Notes: generated by a model from the letters alone, not told the origin. A stretch of 64,000 bases of DNA from Tamlana sp. 2_MG-2023 (GCF_030548465.1 NZ_JAUOSF010000005.1:310001-374000), one strand, 5' to 3'. Counted from the first letter of the stretch, positions 42,755 to 52,366 are shown. Numbers and translations are program-made.

Positions 42755-43651
42755 TTATTCTGAGGTTAAATTCCTAAAAAGAGATTCTAAACTGGCGTTT
42801 TTTTGATTAAGCTGAAGAATCTTTAATTCGTTGTCATGCGCAAAGTCGAAAACATGTGAGCGCATATCCTGTGTGGTTTTAAAGGTGATTTCATAAACAA
42901 AATCGTATGTATTAACAACGCTTTCCACTTTTGGTAGTTTCAGTAGGAAGGCATTTTCCACGCGGTAATCAAATTCTACGACAACCACTTGTTCGGCTTC
43001 GTTTCTAAGGTCTTTTAAGTTTTTATCGGCTACAATTTCACCTTTATTAATAATGATAACCCGATCGCACATGGCTTCAACTTCCTGCATAATATGTGTA
43101 GAAAGAAAAACCGTTTTTGTTTTCCCAATAGTTTTTATGAGGTTTCTAATGTCAATTAATTGGTTGGGATCTAACCCTGTGGTAGGTTCATCTAAAATAA
43201 GTACATCGGGATCGTGTAATAAAGCATTCGCTAAACCAACGCGCTGGCGATACCCTTTAGATAATTGTCCGATTTTTTTATGAGCTTCAGGAGTTAAGCC
43301 GGTTAGGGCAATCACCTCATTAATGCGTTGCTTGCTAATTTTGTAAACTTGGGCATTAAAATCTAGGTATTCCTTAACGTATTGTTCTAAATATAAAGGG
43401 TTGTGCTCAGGAAGATATCCCACGCTTTGCTGTACCGCTTTAGGGGTTGTAGTCACGTCGAAACCATTAACTAACGCTTGGCCGCTATTAGCCTTGATGT
43501 AGGTGGTTAGAATTTTCATTAAAGTGGATTTTCCGGCACCATTCGGACCTAAAAAACCAACAATTTCGGGCTTTCCTACATGAAATGAAATGTTATTAAG
43601 GGCTTTCTGATTTCCGTAAAGTTTTGAGACACCGAGGACTTCAATAGACAT
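42755..43651 (-). CDS. gldA: Gliding-motility-type ABC transporter ATPase
   Basis: A 298-residue ABC ATPase: Walker A GPNGAGKST, signature LSKGYRQRVGLA, Walker B VLILDEPTTGLDP and the switch His in LSTHIMQE. The start MSIEVLGVSKLYGNQKALNNISF and the RQRVGLA signature match GldA of Flavobacterium, the ATPase that works with GldF and GldG in gliding motility and type IX secretion. gldF/gldG are not in the window, as is usual in this group, so a related export ATPase cannot be fully excluded. Confidence 0.85.
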   Translation of the reverse strand: MSIEVLGVSKLYGNQKALNNISFHVGKPEIVGFLGPNGAGKSTLMKILTTYIKANSGQALVNGFDVTTTPKAVQQSVGYLPEHNPLYLEQYVKEYLDFNAQVYKISKQRINEVIALTGLTPEAHKKIGQLSKGYRQRVGLANALLHDPDVLILDEPTTGLDPNQLIDIRNLIKTIGKTKTVFLSTHIMQEVEAMCDRVIIINKGEIVADKNLKDLRNEAEQVVVVEFDYRVENAFLLKLPKVESVVNTYDFVYEITFKTTQDMRSHVFDFAHDNELKILQLNQKNASLESLFRNLTSE

Positions 43652-43757
43652 AATTAAATTTATTTATTCAAAAATAAATGAATATATAATGTAAAGGAAG
43701 TTTTACTGTAAAATCTTTAAAACTTTTAATTAAACTGTAAAAAATATTTTATTGTGT

Positions 43758-43787
43758 TTTGATTTCTCGAAATAATAATTACTTTAG
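43758..43787 (+). promoter_or_regulatory. Promoter of the aromatic amino-acid operon
   Basis: TTTG (43758-43761) and TACTTTAG (43780-43787) with 18 bp between them fit the Bacteroidetes -33/-7 pattern. Transcription would begin about 43793, only about five bases before the leader-peptide ATG at 43798. Confidence 0.55.
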
Positions 43788-43797
43788 CGCCGTAATT

Positions 43798-43875
43798 ATG
43801 ACAACAACAGTATATTATACATTTTTTAACAACTATTTCTTTTTTAGCAAAAGAAACGAGGCGTTGTATGTATAA
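43798..43875 (+). CDS. Phe/Tyr-rich leader peptide (attenuator)
   Basis: A 25-codon frame encodes MTTTVYYTFFNNYFFFSKRN followed by EALYV and TAA. Nine of 25 residues are aromatic: five Phe and four Tyr, clustered as YY, FF and YFFF. A terminator follows 25 bases later, and then pheA, an aminotransferase, tyrA and DAHP synthase. This is the classical layout of ribosome-mediated attenuation: when charged tRNA-Phe or tRNA-Tyr is scarce, the ribosome stalls on these codons and lets an antiterminator form. CGAGGC (43857-43862), within the last leader codons, can pair with GTCTCG (43902-43907) of the terminator stem. The peptide itself probably has no function after synthesis. Confidence 0.75.
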   Translation: MTTTVYYTFFNNYFFFSKRNEALYV

Positions 43876-43900
43876 TTTATAAACATAAATTAATGATATG

Positions 43901-43929
43901 AGTCTCGATGAAAATCGAGACTTTTTTTT
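43901..43929 (+). terminator. Attenuator terminator before pheA
   Basis: A perfect 9-bp stem AGTCTCGAT/ATCGAGACT (43901-43909, 43914-43922) with a GAAA tetraloop and eight Ts (43922-43929). No gene ends just upstream on this strand other than the 25-codon leader, so it can only regulate what follows. Confidence 0.9.
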
Positions 43930-43987
43930 GTCTAAAGGATTACAGAACAAAGTGCTAAAGTTTTAGAAATTAATAAAAACTGAAAAA

Positions 43988-44815
43988 TTGATTAAAACAG
44001 TTGCCATACAAGGCGTAAGAGGATCTTTTCATCATATTGTTACCCAGCAATTTTTTGATAATCCGGTAGATTCTATTGAGTGTATGACATTCGATAGGGT
44101 TGTTGATTCTTTAATCACGAAAGAAAGTGATGCTGGAGTTATGGCTTTAGAGAATTCCATTGCGGGGTCTATAATTCCTAATTACGCGCTAATTGATAAA
44201 AATGAGTTGCATATTGTTGGAGAGCATTATTTAGATATTCAACATAATTTAATGGCGCTTAAAGGGCAAAGTATTGTAGATATCAAGGAAGTGTATTCAC
44301 ATCCTATGGCTTTATTGCAGTGTAAACAATTTTTTAGAGCTTACCCTCATATAAAGTTAGTTGAAGATAAAGATACGGCCGAAGTGGCACAGCGTATTCA
44401 AGAGAATCAACTTAAAGGTATTGGTGCTATAGCAAGTGTTGCAGCGGCTCAAATTTTTGAATTAGATATTCTGGCAGAAAGTATTCAAACGATAAAAAAT
44501 AACGAAACCCGTTTCGTTATCGTGAAGCGTAAGAATTCGGCAGTTCCAGAAAGTGAAATAAATAAAGCTTCAGTAAAATTTGAAGCCAACCATAAACGCG
44601 GAAGTCTCGCGGCAATCCTAAATGTTATGAGTGATTGCCGATTGAGTTTAACAAAAATTCAATCGTTACCAATTATTGAAACACCTTGGAAATATGCTTT
44701 TTTCGTAGATGTTACTTTTGATAGTTACGAAGATTTCAAGAAAGCAAAAGCACTTATAGAAATTATGGGTGATGCTTTTAAAGTGTTAGGAGAATATAAA
44801 AATGCGAAGTTATGA
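43988..44815 (+). CDS. pheA: Prephenate dehydratase
   Basis: The monofunctional 275-residue enzyme converts prephenate to phenylpyruvate. IQGVRGSFHH, VMALENSIAGSI, the catalytic NNETRFVIVKR block and a C-terminal ACT domain (KRGSLAAILNVMSDCRLSLT, the GALA/ESRP-like Phe-binding region) are all present. No chorismate mutase is fused at its N-terminus; that activity sits on the DAHP synthase gene downstream. The start is TTG, 58 bases after the attenuator. It overlaps the aminotransferase gene by 4 bp. Confidence 0.95.
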   Translation: MIKTVAIQGVRGSFHHIVTQQFFDNPVDSIECMTFDRVVDSLITKESDAGVMALENSIAGSIIPNYALIDKNELHIVGEHYLDIQHNLMALKGQSIVDIKEVYSHPMALLQCKQFFRAYPHIKLVEDKDTAEVAQRIQENQLKGIGAIASVAAAQIFELDILAESIQTIKNNETRFVIVKRKNSAVPESEINKASVKFEANHKRGSLAAILNVMSDCRLSLTKIQSLPIIETPWKYAFFVDVTFDSYEDFKKAKALIEIMGDAFKVLGEYKNAKL

Positions 44816-45957
44816 TTGAAGTAGCAAATCGGTTACAGACGGTTGAAGAATACTACTTTTCTAAGAAATTAAGAGAAGTAGGTGCGCTCATTGCGAGCGG
44901 TAAACCAATTATCAGTTTAGGAATTGGAAGTCCAGATATGGCACCTCCGGCAGAAGTTGTGGAAGCGATTTCTGAAAGTTTTAAAAGTCCGAACGCGCAT
45001 AAATATCAAAGTTATCAAGGTTTACCAGAGCTTCGTGAAGCCATGGCTCATTTTTATAAAACACAGTTTAGCGTAACTTTAGATCCGGCAAACGAAATTC
45101 TTCCTTTAATGGGAAGCAAGGAAGGCATCATGCACATTTCTATGGCTTACTTAAATGAAGGTGATGAAGTTTTAATCCCGAATCCTGGGTATCCAACCTA
45201 TCAATCGGTTACTAATTTAGTAGGTGCTAAAGGTGTGCTGTATAATTTGGATGCTGAAAACAATTGGATGCCAGATTTTGAAGCTTTAGAAAAGTTAGAC
45301 TTGAGCAAAGTGAAGCTGATGTGGGTAAACTACCCGCACATGCCAACGGGAGCAAAACCATCGGAAACCGTATTTGAAGATTTAGTAGCTTTTGCAAAAC
45401 GTCATAATATTTTAGTTGTAAACGATAACCCGTATAGTTTCATATTAAACGATGCGCCTAAAAGTTTATTAGAAGTTGAAGGTGCTAAAGAGGTGTGTTT
45501 AGAGCTTAACTCTTTAAGTAAAACCTTCAATATGTCTGGTTGGCGTGTTGGTATGGTTATGGGATCGGCAGAACACATTAATAATATTTTAAAAGTAAAA
45601 AGTAATATGGATTCTGGTATGTTTTTCGGCATACAAAAAGGAGCCATTGAAGCTTTAAAATGTTCAGACGAATGGTATTCAGAACTGAATAAAGTATATG
45701 AGGTACGTCGTAAATTGGTGTGGCAATTAGCAGATGCCTTAAACTGTACTTACGATGAAAATGCTTCAGGATTATTCATTTGGGCTAAATTGCCAGAAGG
45801 TGTAAAATCGGAAGCTTTTATAGATAAAATTTTAATTGAAAAAAATATTTTCATCACACCTGGAACCGTTTTCGGAACTCAAGGTGAAGGATATATTAGG
45901 TTTTCATTATGTGCAACAAGTGTTGCCATTAAAGAAACCATAGCAAGAGTAAAATAA
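44812..45957 (+). CDS. Class I/II aminotransferase of aromatic synthesis
   Basis: A 381-residue fold-type I PLP enzyme. LGIGSPDMAPP, PNPGYPTYQS, VNDNPYSFIL and the PLP lysine in SLSKTFNMSGWRVGM are clear. Lying between pheA and tyrA and overlapping pheA by 4 bp, it probably transaminates prephenate, phenylpyruvate or hydroxyphenylpyruvate. Related enzymes are annotated as aspartate aminotransferases or LL-diaminopimelate-type aminotransferases, so exact specificity is uncertain. Confidence 0.9.
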   Translation: MIEVANRLQTVEEYYFSKKLREVGALIASGKPIISLGIGSPDMAPPAEVVEAISESFKSPNAHKYQSYQGLPELREAMAHFYKTQFSVTLDPANEILPLMGSKEGIMHISMAYLNEGDEVLIPNPGYPTYQSVTNLVGAKGVLYNLDAENNWMPDFEALEKLDLSKVKLMWVNYPHMPTGAKPSETVFEDLVAFAKRHNILVVNDNPYSFILNDAPKSLLEVEGAKEVCLELNSLSKTFNMSGWRVGMVMGSAEHINNILKVKSNMDSGMFFGIQKGAIEALKCSDEWYSELNKVYEVRRKLVWQLADALNCTYDENASGLFIWAKLPEGVKSEAFIDKILIEKNIFITPGTVFGTQGEGYIRFSLCATSVAIKETIARVK

Positions 45958-45959
45958 GT

Positions 45960-46811
45960 ATGAAAAATATATATGCAATAGGTGTTGGTTTAATAGGGGG
46001 AAGTCTTGCTATAGATATTAAAAAGAATAATCCAGAGGCGGTTATTCATGGTATTAGTAGAAAAGATGGCACGCTTAATAAAGCACTTGAGCTTAATATA
46101 ATTGACAAAAAAGCAACTTTAGACGATCTTGAAAATGCCGATTTGGTTATTATTTCTATTCCTGTTGATGCTACCGTAAAATTACTCCCTACAATTTTAG
46201 ATAAAATATCTGATACGACATTGGTTGTAGATGCGGGTTCAACTAAAGTAGATATTTGTAAGGCCGTAGAAGATCACCCAAGACGAAGAAATTTTCTTGC
46301 CATGCACCCCATTGCAGGTACAGAGCACTCTGGGCCAACAGCAGCATTAGCTGGTTTGTTTGTAGGGAAAACAAATATTGTTTGCGAGGTTGAAAAAACA
46401 ACGTTTAAACTTCAAGAGAAAGCTTTGAAGTTGTTCACAGATATCGGGATGCGTATTCGTTATATGAACCCTGAAGCACACGATAAACATATAGCTTATG
46501 TGTCGCACTTATCGCACATTAGCTCGTTTATGTTAGGTAAGACGGTTATTGAAAAAGAACGTAACGAACGTGATATTTTCGATATGGCGGGCAGTGGATT
46601 TGCATCTACTGTGCGTTTGGCAAAAAGTTCGCCAGAAATGTGGACGCCAATTTTTAAGCAGAATAAAACCAATGTTATTGAAACATTAGAAGAATATATT
46701 AACAACCTTACTAAATTTAAAGAATTCATGCAAAAGGATGATTTCGATGCTATTTTTAGTGAGATGGAAAGTACAAATCATATCAAAGAAATTTTAAAAG
46801 GAATTAGTTAA
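45960..46811 (+). CDS. tyrA: Prephenate dehydrogenase
   Basis: The 283-residue enzyme oxidises prephenate (or arogenate) to the tyrosine precursor. IGVGLIGGSLAIDI is the NAD(P)-binding Rossmann motif; MHPIAGTEHSGPTAA contains the catalytic His, and AYVSHLSHISSFML and GSGFASTVRLAKSSPEMW are family blocks. It lacks a C-terminal ACT domain and an N-terminal chorismate mutase. It starts 2 bp after the aminotransferase gene. Confidence 0.95.
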   Translation: MKNIYAIGVGLIGGSLAIDIKKNNPEAVIHGISRKDGTLNKALELNIIDKKATLDDLENADLVIISIPVDATVKLLPTILDKISDTTLVVDAGSTKVDICKAVEDHPRRRNFLAMHPIAGTEHSGPTAALAGLFVGKTNIVCEVEKTTFKLQEKALKLFTDIGMRIRYMNPEAHDKHIAYVSHLSHISSFMLGKTVIEKERNERDIFDMAGSGFASTVRLAKSSPEMWTPIFKQNKTNVIETLEEYINNLTKFKEFMQKDDFDAIFSEMESTNHIKEILKGIS

Positions 46812-46820
46812 GCTAAAATT

Positions 46821-47903
46821 ATGGAAAACAACAAAGAAATGAGAAAGTGGTTAGATGATTTAAATTTAGATCATCCACTAGTAATTGCAGGACCTTGTAG
46901 TGCTGAAACGGAAGAGCAAGTTTTAAAAATTGCGCATGAGTTAAAAGATACCGATGTTACTTATTTTAGAGCAGGAATCTGGAAACCAAGAACACGTCCG
47001 GGAATGTTTGAAGGTGTTGGTGCATTGGGCTTAAAATGGTTACAGAAAGTGAAAGCAGAAACAGGGATGAAAATCTGTACGGAAGTTGCAAATGCAGCGC
47101 ACGTAAAATTAGCTTTAGAACATGATGTTGATTTATTATGGATTGGCGCGCGTTCTACAGTAAGTCCTTTTATCATGCAAGAAATTGCAGATGCTTTAGA
47201 AGGAACAGATAAGCCTGTATTAATTAAGAATCCAGTAAATCCAGATTTAGCCTTATGGTTAGGTGGTATCGAAAGAATCTACGCGGCTGGAGTGAAAAAT
47301 ATTGGAGCGATTCATAGAGGTTTTTCAACTTACGAAAAAACGAAATATAGAAACAACCCAGAATGGCAATTGGCTATTGAGTTTCAAAATAAATACCCAG
47401 ACATTCCTTTAATTAACGATCCGTCGCACATTACAGGAAAAAGAGATATGATTTTTGATGTGTCTCAGTCAGCTTTAGATTTAAACTTTGACGGATTAAT
47501 GATTGAAACACATTACGATCCAGAAAATGCATGGAGTGATGCTGCACAGCAAGTGACACCTTCTACTTTAGTTCAAATTATGAGAGATTTGAAAATTAGA
47601 AAAGAAACAAATGCTGAAGCAGATTACACAAATGCTTTAGAGAACTTAAGAGCTCAAATTGACGTTGTTGATAATCAAATTATAGAATTATTAGGAAAAC
47701 GTATGAAAGCTGCCGATGGTATTGGTCAGTTGAAAAAAGATAAGAACGTTGCAGTTCTTCAATCGAAACGTTGGAATGAGATTTTAGGAAAAATGGTTAT
47801 TGAAGGAGAACAATATGGTTTAAGTGAAGAATTCATTTTAAAAATGTTCAAAGCAATTCACCAAGAATCAATTAATCACCAAGAAAAAATTCTTCAATCA
47901 TAA
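46821..47903 (+). CDS. Bifunctional DAHP synthase/chorismate mutase
   Basis: Residues 1-about 260 are a short type I DAHP synthase of the AroF/AroA-beta kind (VIAGPCSAETEEQ, GIWKPRTRPGMFEG, INDPSHITGKRD), which makes the first shikimate-pathway intermediate. Residues of about 272-360 are an AroQ chorismate mutase (LRAQIDVVDNQIIELLGKRM, KKDKNVAVLQSKRW). Chorismate or prephenate bound at the mutase part can feed back on the synthase in such fusions. It closes the operon, so entry enzyme and branch enzymes share the Phe/Tyr attenuator. aroA lies separately at 54748. Confidence 0.95.
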   Translation: MENNKEMRKWLDDLNLDHPLVIAGPCSAETEEQVLKIAHELKDTDVTYFRAGIWKPRTRPGMFEGVGALGLKWLQKVKAETGMKICTEVANAAHVKLALEHDVDLLWIGARSTVSPFIMQEIADALEGTDKPVLIKNPVNPDLALWLGGIERIYAAGVKNIGAIHRGFSTYEKTKYRNNPEWQLAIEFQNKYPDIPLINDPSHITGKRDMIFDVSQSALDLNFDGLMIETHYDPENAWSDAAQQVTPSTLVQIMRDLKIRKETNAEADYTNALENLRAQIDVVDNQIIELLGKRMKAADGIGQLKKDKNVAVLQSKRWNEILGKMVIEGEQYGLSEEFILKMFKAIHQESINHQEKILQS

Positions 47904-47925
47904 TCAATTGATGATAATACTATTT

Positions 47926-47955
47926 AAAAGGCCTTCCAATTTGGAAGGCTTTTTT
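47926..47955 (+). terminator. Terminator of the aromatic operon
   Basis: Stem GCCTTCC/GGAAGGC (47931-47937, 47943-47949), extended by AAAA/TTTT pairs and ending in a U-tract. Confidence 0.85.
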
Positions 47956-48048
47956 ATGCCCAAAGTTTATGTTTTTTTTAATTAGGCTTATTATTTCTAA
48001 GTTTTATGATTAAATTAGTTGAGCTATTTTTATCTTAAACCATGTATT

Positions 48049-48579
48049 ATGAAAAACGTTTTACTTCTCTTAATTGTTTTTTTCTTTTTTTTAGTAAAGC
48101 TTTCCGCACAGGAAAACAGCGAATTTGAAGTAAGTGAAGAGAAAAATCAAATAAACTTTGTTATTGGTTACACGCATATTCCAAGTGCTTTTGAAAACGG
48201 GAAGATGGAAGATCCTGTTTTTGTGCCAACCATAGGTATCGATTATTTTAGAAAACTAAATGAAAAATGGGTATTAGGAGCAATATTAGATTTAGAGCTT
48301 GCCGATTATTTAGTGGAATTTAATAGAGGCGATTTAGAGCGGAATAAAGCGTTTTTAATTGGTGCTGTAGCAGGTTATGAACTTTCTGAAAAATGGTCAA
48401 TTATGGCCGGTCCAGCGATTGAATTTGAAGATCATAAAAACTTGTTTGTTATGCGCCTTGCTGTAGAATATAAAATTGACATTGGAAATTCTTGGTTGTT
48501 GTTGCCTGCTCTAAATTATGATTTTAAAGAGGAGTATAGCTCTTGGGGGCTAAGTTTTGGGCTGGGGAAAAAGTTTTAA
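48049..48579 (+). CDS. Small outer-membrane barrel-like protein, unknown function
   Basis: The ATG at 48049 opens directly on a strong signal peptide with a run of Phe (MKNVLLLLIVFFFFLVKLSA), so I reject the TTG at 48019. The mature part of about 155 residues alternates hydrophobic and polar residues (INFVIGYTHIP, WVLGAILDLELADY, WSIMAGPAIEFED) and ends in Phe (LSFGLGKKF), typical of small beta-barrel outer-membrane proteins. I recognise no specific family. Confidence 0.65.
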   Translation: MKNVLLLLIVFFFFLVKLSAQENSEFEVSEEKNQINFVIGYTHIPSAFENGKMEDPVFVPTIGIDYFRKLNEKWVLGAILDLELADYLVEFNRGDLERNKAFLIGAVAGYELSEKWSIMAGPAIEFEDHKNLFVMRLAVEYKIDIGNSWLLLPALNYDFKEEYSSWGLSFGLGKKF

Positions 48580-48974
48580 CCTTTTTCAAAGGTCAGTATA
48601 CCAGTATTTTGCTTGATCAAGTTTTCTTTTGATTGTTTTCTATGTTTAAATACTTAAATTGAATTTCATAACCTATTCTATATATAAATGCTAGTCACTT
48701 TTCTGTTAAAGTTGTTTTTAAAGATATGTTATTAATTAGTGTTGTTTCGGGTTGTTTTGTTTTAAAAATTCATAAAAAACCTGTCTTTATATTTCATATT
48801 AACTAAAAAATTTAAATTTTTGTTAATATTTTTTTAGGGTTAATATCTTAATCATAAAAGTTCTTTATTTGCGGCCTAAGTACTTAGGTTTGTCATGTAG
48901 AATATTTACTTTATAAAATCTAAGAATTTTAATAGAAGATTCTAACACCCTTATTCTAATAACCATCATCACAA
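48580..48974. other. AT-rich gap before putA
   Basis: These 395 bases are very AT-rich. I see no reading frame, hairpin terminator, repeat or RNA family. The promoter of the putA-type gene must lie here, but no convincing -33/-7 pair stands out. Confidence 0.5.
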
Positions 48975-49010
48975 TTGGCCTTACAGCCCATTTTTAAATT
49001 GATAAACTAT

Positions 49011-52000
49011 ATGGATAGAACGACTGAAAACACATTGAAGCTCGCAGAGAAACTGCAGTCAAATCAAGGTTCTGCTAAGAAAAATCCTTTTGCAGATCGA
49101 CTTAAAACTATTATAGACGAACCTGAAAGCAAACACTTTTTAATCCAGATGATGGATGTTGCTTTTAGGTCTAAAAACTATAAAAAAGTGGCGGGTCACG
49201 TAATTTATTTGTTAAATACAAAAAAGAATTACGAATCCTTGTTTACGCCAGTTGAAAATGCCTTGTTAAAGTCGTTTACCGTAGTTGGAAAAGTAGTGCC
49301 TTCATTAAGTGTGTCTATCATGCTTAAAAAAATTCAGGCGACTTCAAGTGATGTGGTGTTTTTTATCAATAGTAAAAAGTTTAAAAAGCACGCGCAAAAA
49401 CGAAAAGAACAGAAGATCACCTTAAACGTAAACCTTATTGGTGAAGCTTTAATTGGTGAAGACGAGGCTCAGAAAAGAATTTTAGGCTATTTAGCCTTGC
49501 TTAACAGAAAAGATGTGAATTACATCTCAATTAAGATTTCTACCATCTTTTCTCAAATTTCATCCTTAGCGCACGAAGACACTGTTGAAAAACTTTCCAT
49601 CAGGTTGGCTATGTTCTATGATGAAATCTTAAGGATTGAAAAGGAAACTGGCGTTCAGAAGTTTGTTAACCTCGATATGGAAGAGTATAAGGATTTAGAA
49701 ATCACTTTCGATGTGTTTATTAAAACCTTATCCTTACCAGCCTATAAAAATATTAGAGCGGGAATTGTGCTACAGGCTTATATCCCTGAAATGATTCACT
49801 ATTACCGAAAGTTATATGCTTGGGCGCAAAAAAGAGTAAATAATGGCGGGTCATGTGTGAAAGTGAGATTGGTGAAAGGTGCCAATATGGAAATGGAAAT
49901 GACAGAATCCTCAATAGAAGATTGGCCATTAGCAACGTATAGCACAAAGCCTGAAACCGATGCAAATTACAAGAAAATATTATCAGAAATGCTTACTTCA
50001 GATTCGGCTAGAGTGGTGAATGTTGGCGTAGCTTCGCATAATATTTTTGATATTTCTTATGCCTTAAATTTGGTAAAAGAAAACGAATTAGAAGACTGTG
50101 TTGATTTTGAAATGCTAGAAGGTATGGCCAATCAAACCGTTGATAATTTATTAGCTGAAAAAGTACATTTATTATTATATACCCCAACTGTAAAAGAAAA
50201 CCAATACAATGCGGCCATCGCTTATCTAGTAAGAAGACTAGATGAAGGTACGCAGCCTGGAAACTTTTTAAAGGAAGGTTACGACTTAGAAGTAGGGTCT
50301 GAGAAATGGCATGAATTAAAAGATGAATTTTTGTATTCACTTTCTTTGATGCAAAATTTAGATACCACGCCTAATAGAAAACAGGATAGAAATACAGAAG
50401 TGCCTCAAATTATGGAAGGTTTCCATAATGTACCAAACACAGATTGGAACTTACCGCAGAACATTGAATGGGCTCAAAAAATTAGAACCGATTGGGAAAC
50501 GCCAGAAAATATTATCGGAAAAACAATTCCTGTTGTTGGCGATTTAGATGATATTGAAAGATACACTGTAAAAGTAAATAACTGGTCTGGTACCCCGCCA
50601 TGGGATTACGAAATGTCTTTAAAAGAAGATTACCAAAAAGCGATTGATAATCCTAGTGAATGGCAAGACTACTCGGTAGAAAAAAGAGCAGAATTATTGA
50701 AAAAGGCTGCTGTAGAAATTGAAAAAAGTAGAGCAGATTTAATAGGTGTTGCCGTAGCAGAACTTGGTAAAACCGTAAAAGAAGTTGATGTTGAGGTTTC
50801 TGAAGCCATTGATTTTGCTAACTTTTATGCTGAAAGTGCTTTAGATATTGCTAAAGAGTTTACAAGTGACGATGTGGGTGTAAATTTAGTATTATCGCCA
50901 TGGAATTTCCCTATTGCTATTCCTATTGGTGGTGCTTTAGCGTCTTTAGCCGCAGGTAAAAAGGTGATTTTAAAACCTTCTACTAATGCTTCAGCGTGCT
51001 CGTATTTAGTTTGTAAATGTTTATGGGAAGCAGGAATTCCTAAAGATGCCTTGTACTTTTTGCCTTGTGAAGAAGCTATTCTTGATGATTTTTTAAGTAC
51101 TGGGAATATTTTCGATGCTGTTATTTTAACGGGAGGAACAGATACAGCACACTTCTTATTAGAAAGAAATCCGCAGTTAAACTTATACGCAGAAACAGGC
51201 GGAAAAAATAGTACGATAGTAACCAGTTTAGCTGATAAAGAACAGGCTGCTGTCAACATTGTACAGTCTGCATTTGGTAATGCTGGGCAAAAATGTTCTG
51301 CAACGTCTTTATTGATTTTAACTGAAGATGTGTTTAACGATAAAGAGTTTAGAGCGTTATTGAAAGATGCTGCAAAAAGTAAAACTTTTGGTAATCCTTG
51401 GGATTATTCTACTGAAATTGGTCCGCTAGCCGTACAGTTATCAGAGAAATTAAAACATGTTATTCGTAATACACCGGATGACCAATGGTTAGTGAAGCCT
51501 AAATTAAACGGGAATCACATGTTAACTCCTGGGATTGTTTGGGATGTGACTACCGAAGATTATCCGTATCAAAATGAATTATTCGGACCAATACTTTCTG
51601 TAGTGAAAGCTAAAGATTTAGAAGATGCCGTAAATATTGCTAATAATGTTGATTATGGTTTAACAGCTGGTTTAGAATCTTTAGATGATAACGAAATCAA
51701 TTATTGGAACACGCATATAGAAGCTGGTAATAAATATGTTAACAGATCTACTACGGGAGCCATTGTGCAAAGGCAACCCTTTGGAGGTATTAAAGCCTCT
51801 TGCTTTGGTTTTGGTATGAAAGCCGGTGGTATCAATTATGTGCTTCAGTTTACAAATATTAACTCTAAAGTTACAGACTGGAAAGCCGATTATCAAAAAT
51901 GGTACGACGCCTTGTTTAGTAAAAAAATAGATTATGTAAACCTACGTGGTCAATCTAATATTTGCAGTTACAATACCTACAAGGAAATTTTATTATTTTA

Positions 52001-52334
52001 TGATGTACACACACCTCAAAAGCATATTGATAAAATTGAATACATCGCAGAATTTTTAAATATTCCATTAATAAAGGATACTTGTGGTAATGCATTGAAA
52101 CATCATCCTAAAGATTTTACCTGTGTTAGAACTTTGGGTGTTTTATCCGATCACTTCTTAATTAGATGTCATCAAAATGCCATTCATGTATATAAAGATG
52201 AACCAAGAAATAGCGGACGAATAGAATTGCTTAATTATTTAATTGAGCAAAGTTATTCGCATAACTACCACCGTTACGGAAACTTAATGGGTGCTGAATA
52301 TAACCCAAATGAGAAACCTAGATTTTATGAATAA
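49011..52334 (+). CDS. putA: Bifunctional proline dehydrogenase/glutamate-semialdehyde dehydrogenase
   Basis: I use the ATG at 49011 (MDRTTENTLKLAEKL), giving 1107 residues, over the TTG at 48975. The N-terminal half is an FAD proline dehydrogenase barrel (VRLVKGANMEMEM, RRLDEGTQPGNFL). From about residue 540 comes an aldehyde dehydrogenase, with LSPWNFPIAIPIG, catalytic Glu in AETGGKN, and catalytic Cys in AGQKCSA. Together they oxidise proline to glutamate. The DNA-binding ribbon-helix-helix domain of enterobacterial PutA is missing, so it does not regulate itself that way. A long C-terminal tail of about 130 residues (from about 970) is of unknown role. Confidence 0.92.
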   Translation: MDRTTENTLKLAEKLQSNQGSAKKNPFADRLKTIIDEPESKHFLIQMMDVAFRSKNYKKVAGHVIYLLNTKKNYESLFTPVENALLKSFTVVGKVVPSLSVSIMLKKIQATSSDVVFFINSKKFKKHAQKRKEQKITLNVNLIGEALIGEDEAQKRILGYLALLNRKDVNYISIKISTIFSQISSLAHEDTVEKLSIRLAMFYDEILRIEKETGVQKFVNLDMEEYKDLEITFDVFIKTLSLPAYKNIRAGIVLQAYIPEMIHYYRKLYAWAQKRVNNGGSCVKVRLVKGANMEMEMTESSIEDWPLATYSTKPETDANYKKILSEMLTSDSARVVNVGVASHNIFDISYALNLVKENELEDCVDFEMLEGMANQTVDNLLAEKVHLLLYTPTVKENQYNAAIAYLVRRLDEGTQPGNFLKEGYDLEVGSEKWHELKDEFLYSLSLMQNLDTTPNRKQDRNTEVPQIMEGFHNVPNTDWNLPQNIEWAQKIRTDWETPENIIGKTIPVVGDLDDIERYTVKVNNWSGTPPWDYEMSLKEDYQKAIDNPSEWQDYSVEKRAELLKKAAVEIEKSRADLIGVAVAELGKTVKEVDVEVSEAIDFANFYAESALDIAKEFTSDDVGVNLVLSPWNFPIAIPIGGALASLAAGKKVILKPSTNASACSYLVCKCLWEAGIPKDALYFLPCEEAILDDFLSTGNIFDAVILTGGTDTAHFLLERNPQLNLYAETGGKNSTIVTSLADKEQAAVNIVQSAFGNAGQKCSATSLLILTEDVFNDKEFRALLKDAAKSKTFGNPWDYSTEIGPLAVQLSEKLKHVIRNTPDDQWLVKPKLNGNHMLTPGIVWDVTTEDYPYQNELFGPILSVVKAKDLEDAVNIANNVDYGLTAGLESLDDNEINYWNTHIEAGNKYVNRSTTGAIVQRQPFGGIKASCFGFGMKAGGINYVLQFTNINSKVTDWKADYQKWYDALFSKKIDYVNLRGQSNICSYNTYKEILLFYDVHTPQKHIDKIEYIAEFLNIPLIKDTCGNALKHHPKDFTCVRTLGVLSDHFLIRCHQNAIHVYKDEPRNSGRIELLNYLIEQSYSHNYHRYGNLMGAEYNPNEKPRFYE

Positions 52335-52366
52335 AAAGACTTTATAATAAAGTCAAAATTTATAGT

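Noticed and set aside
48019-48048. TTG start ten codons upstream for the small barrel protein
   Set aside because: The ATG at 48049 begins the signal peptide directly; the extension would bury it.
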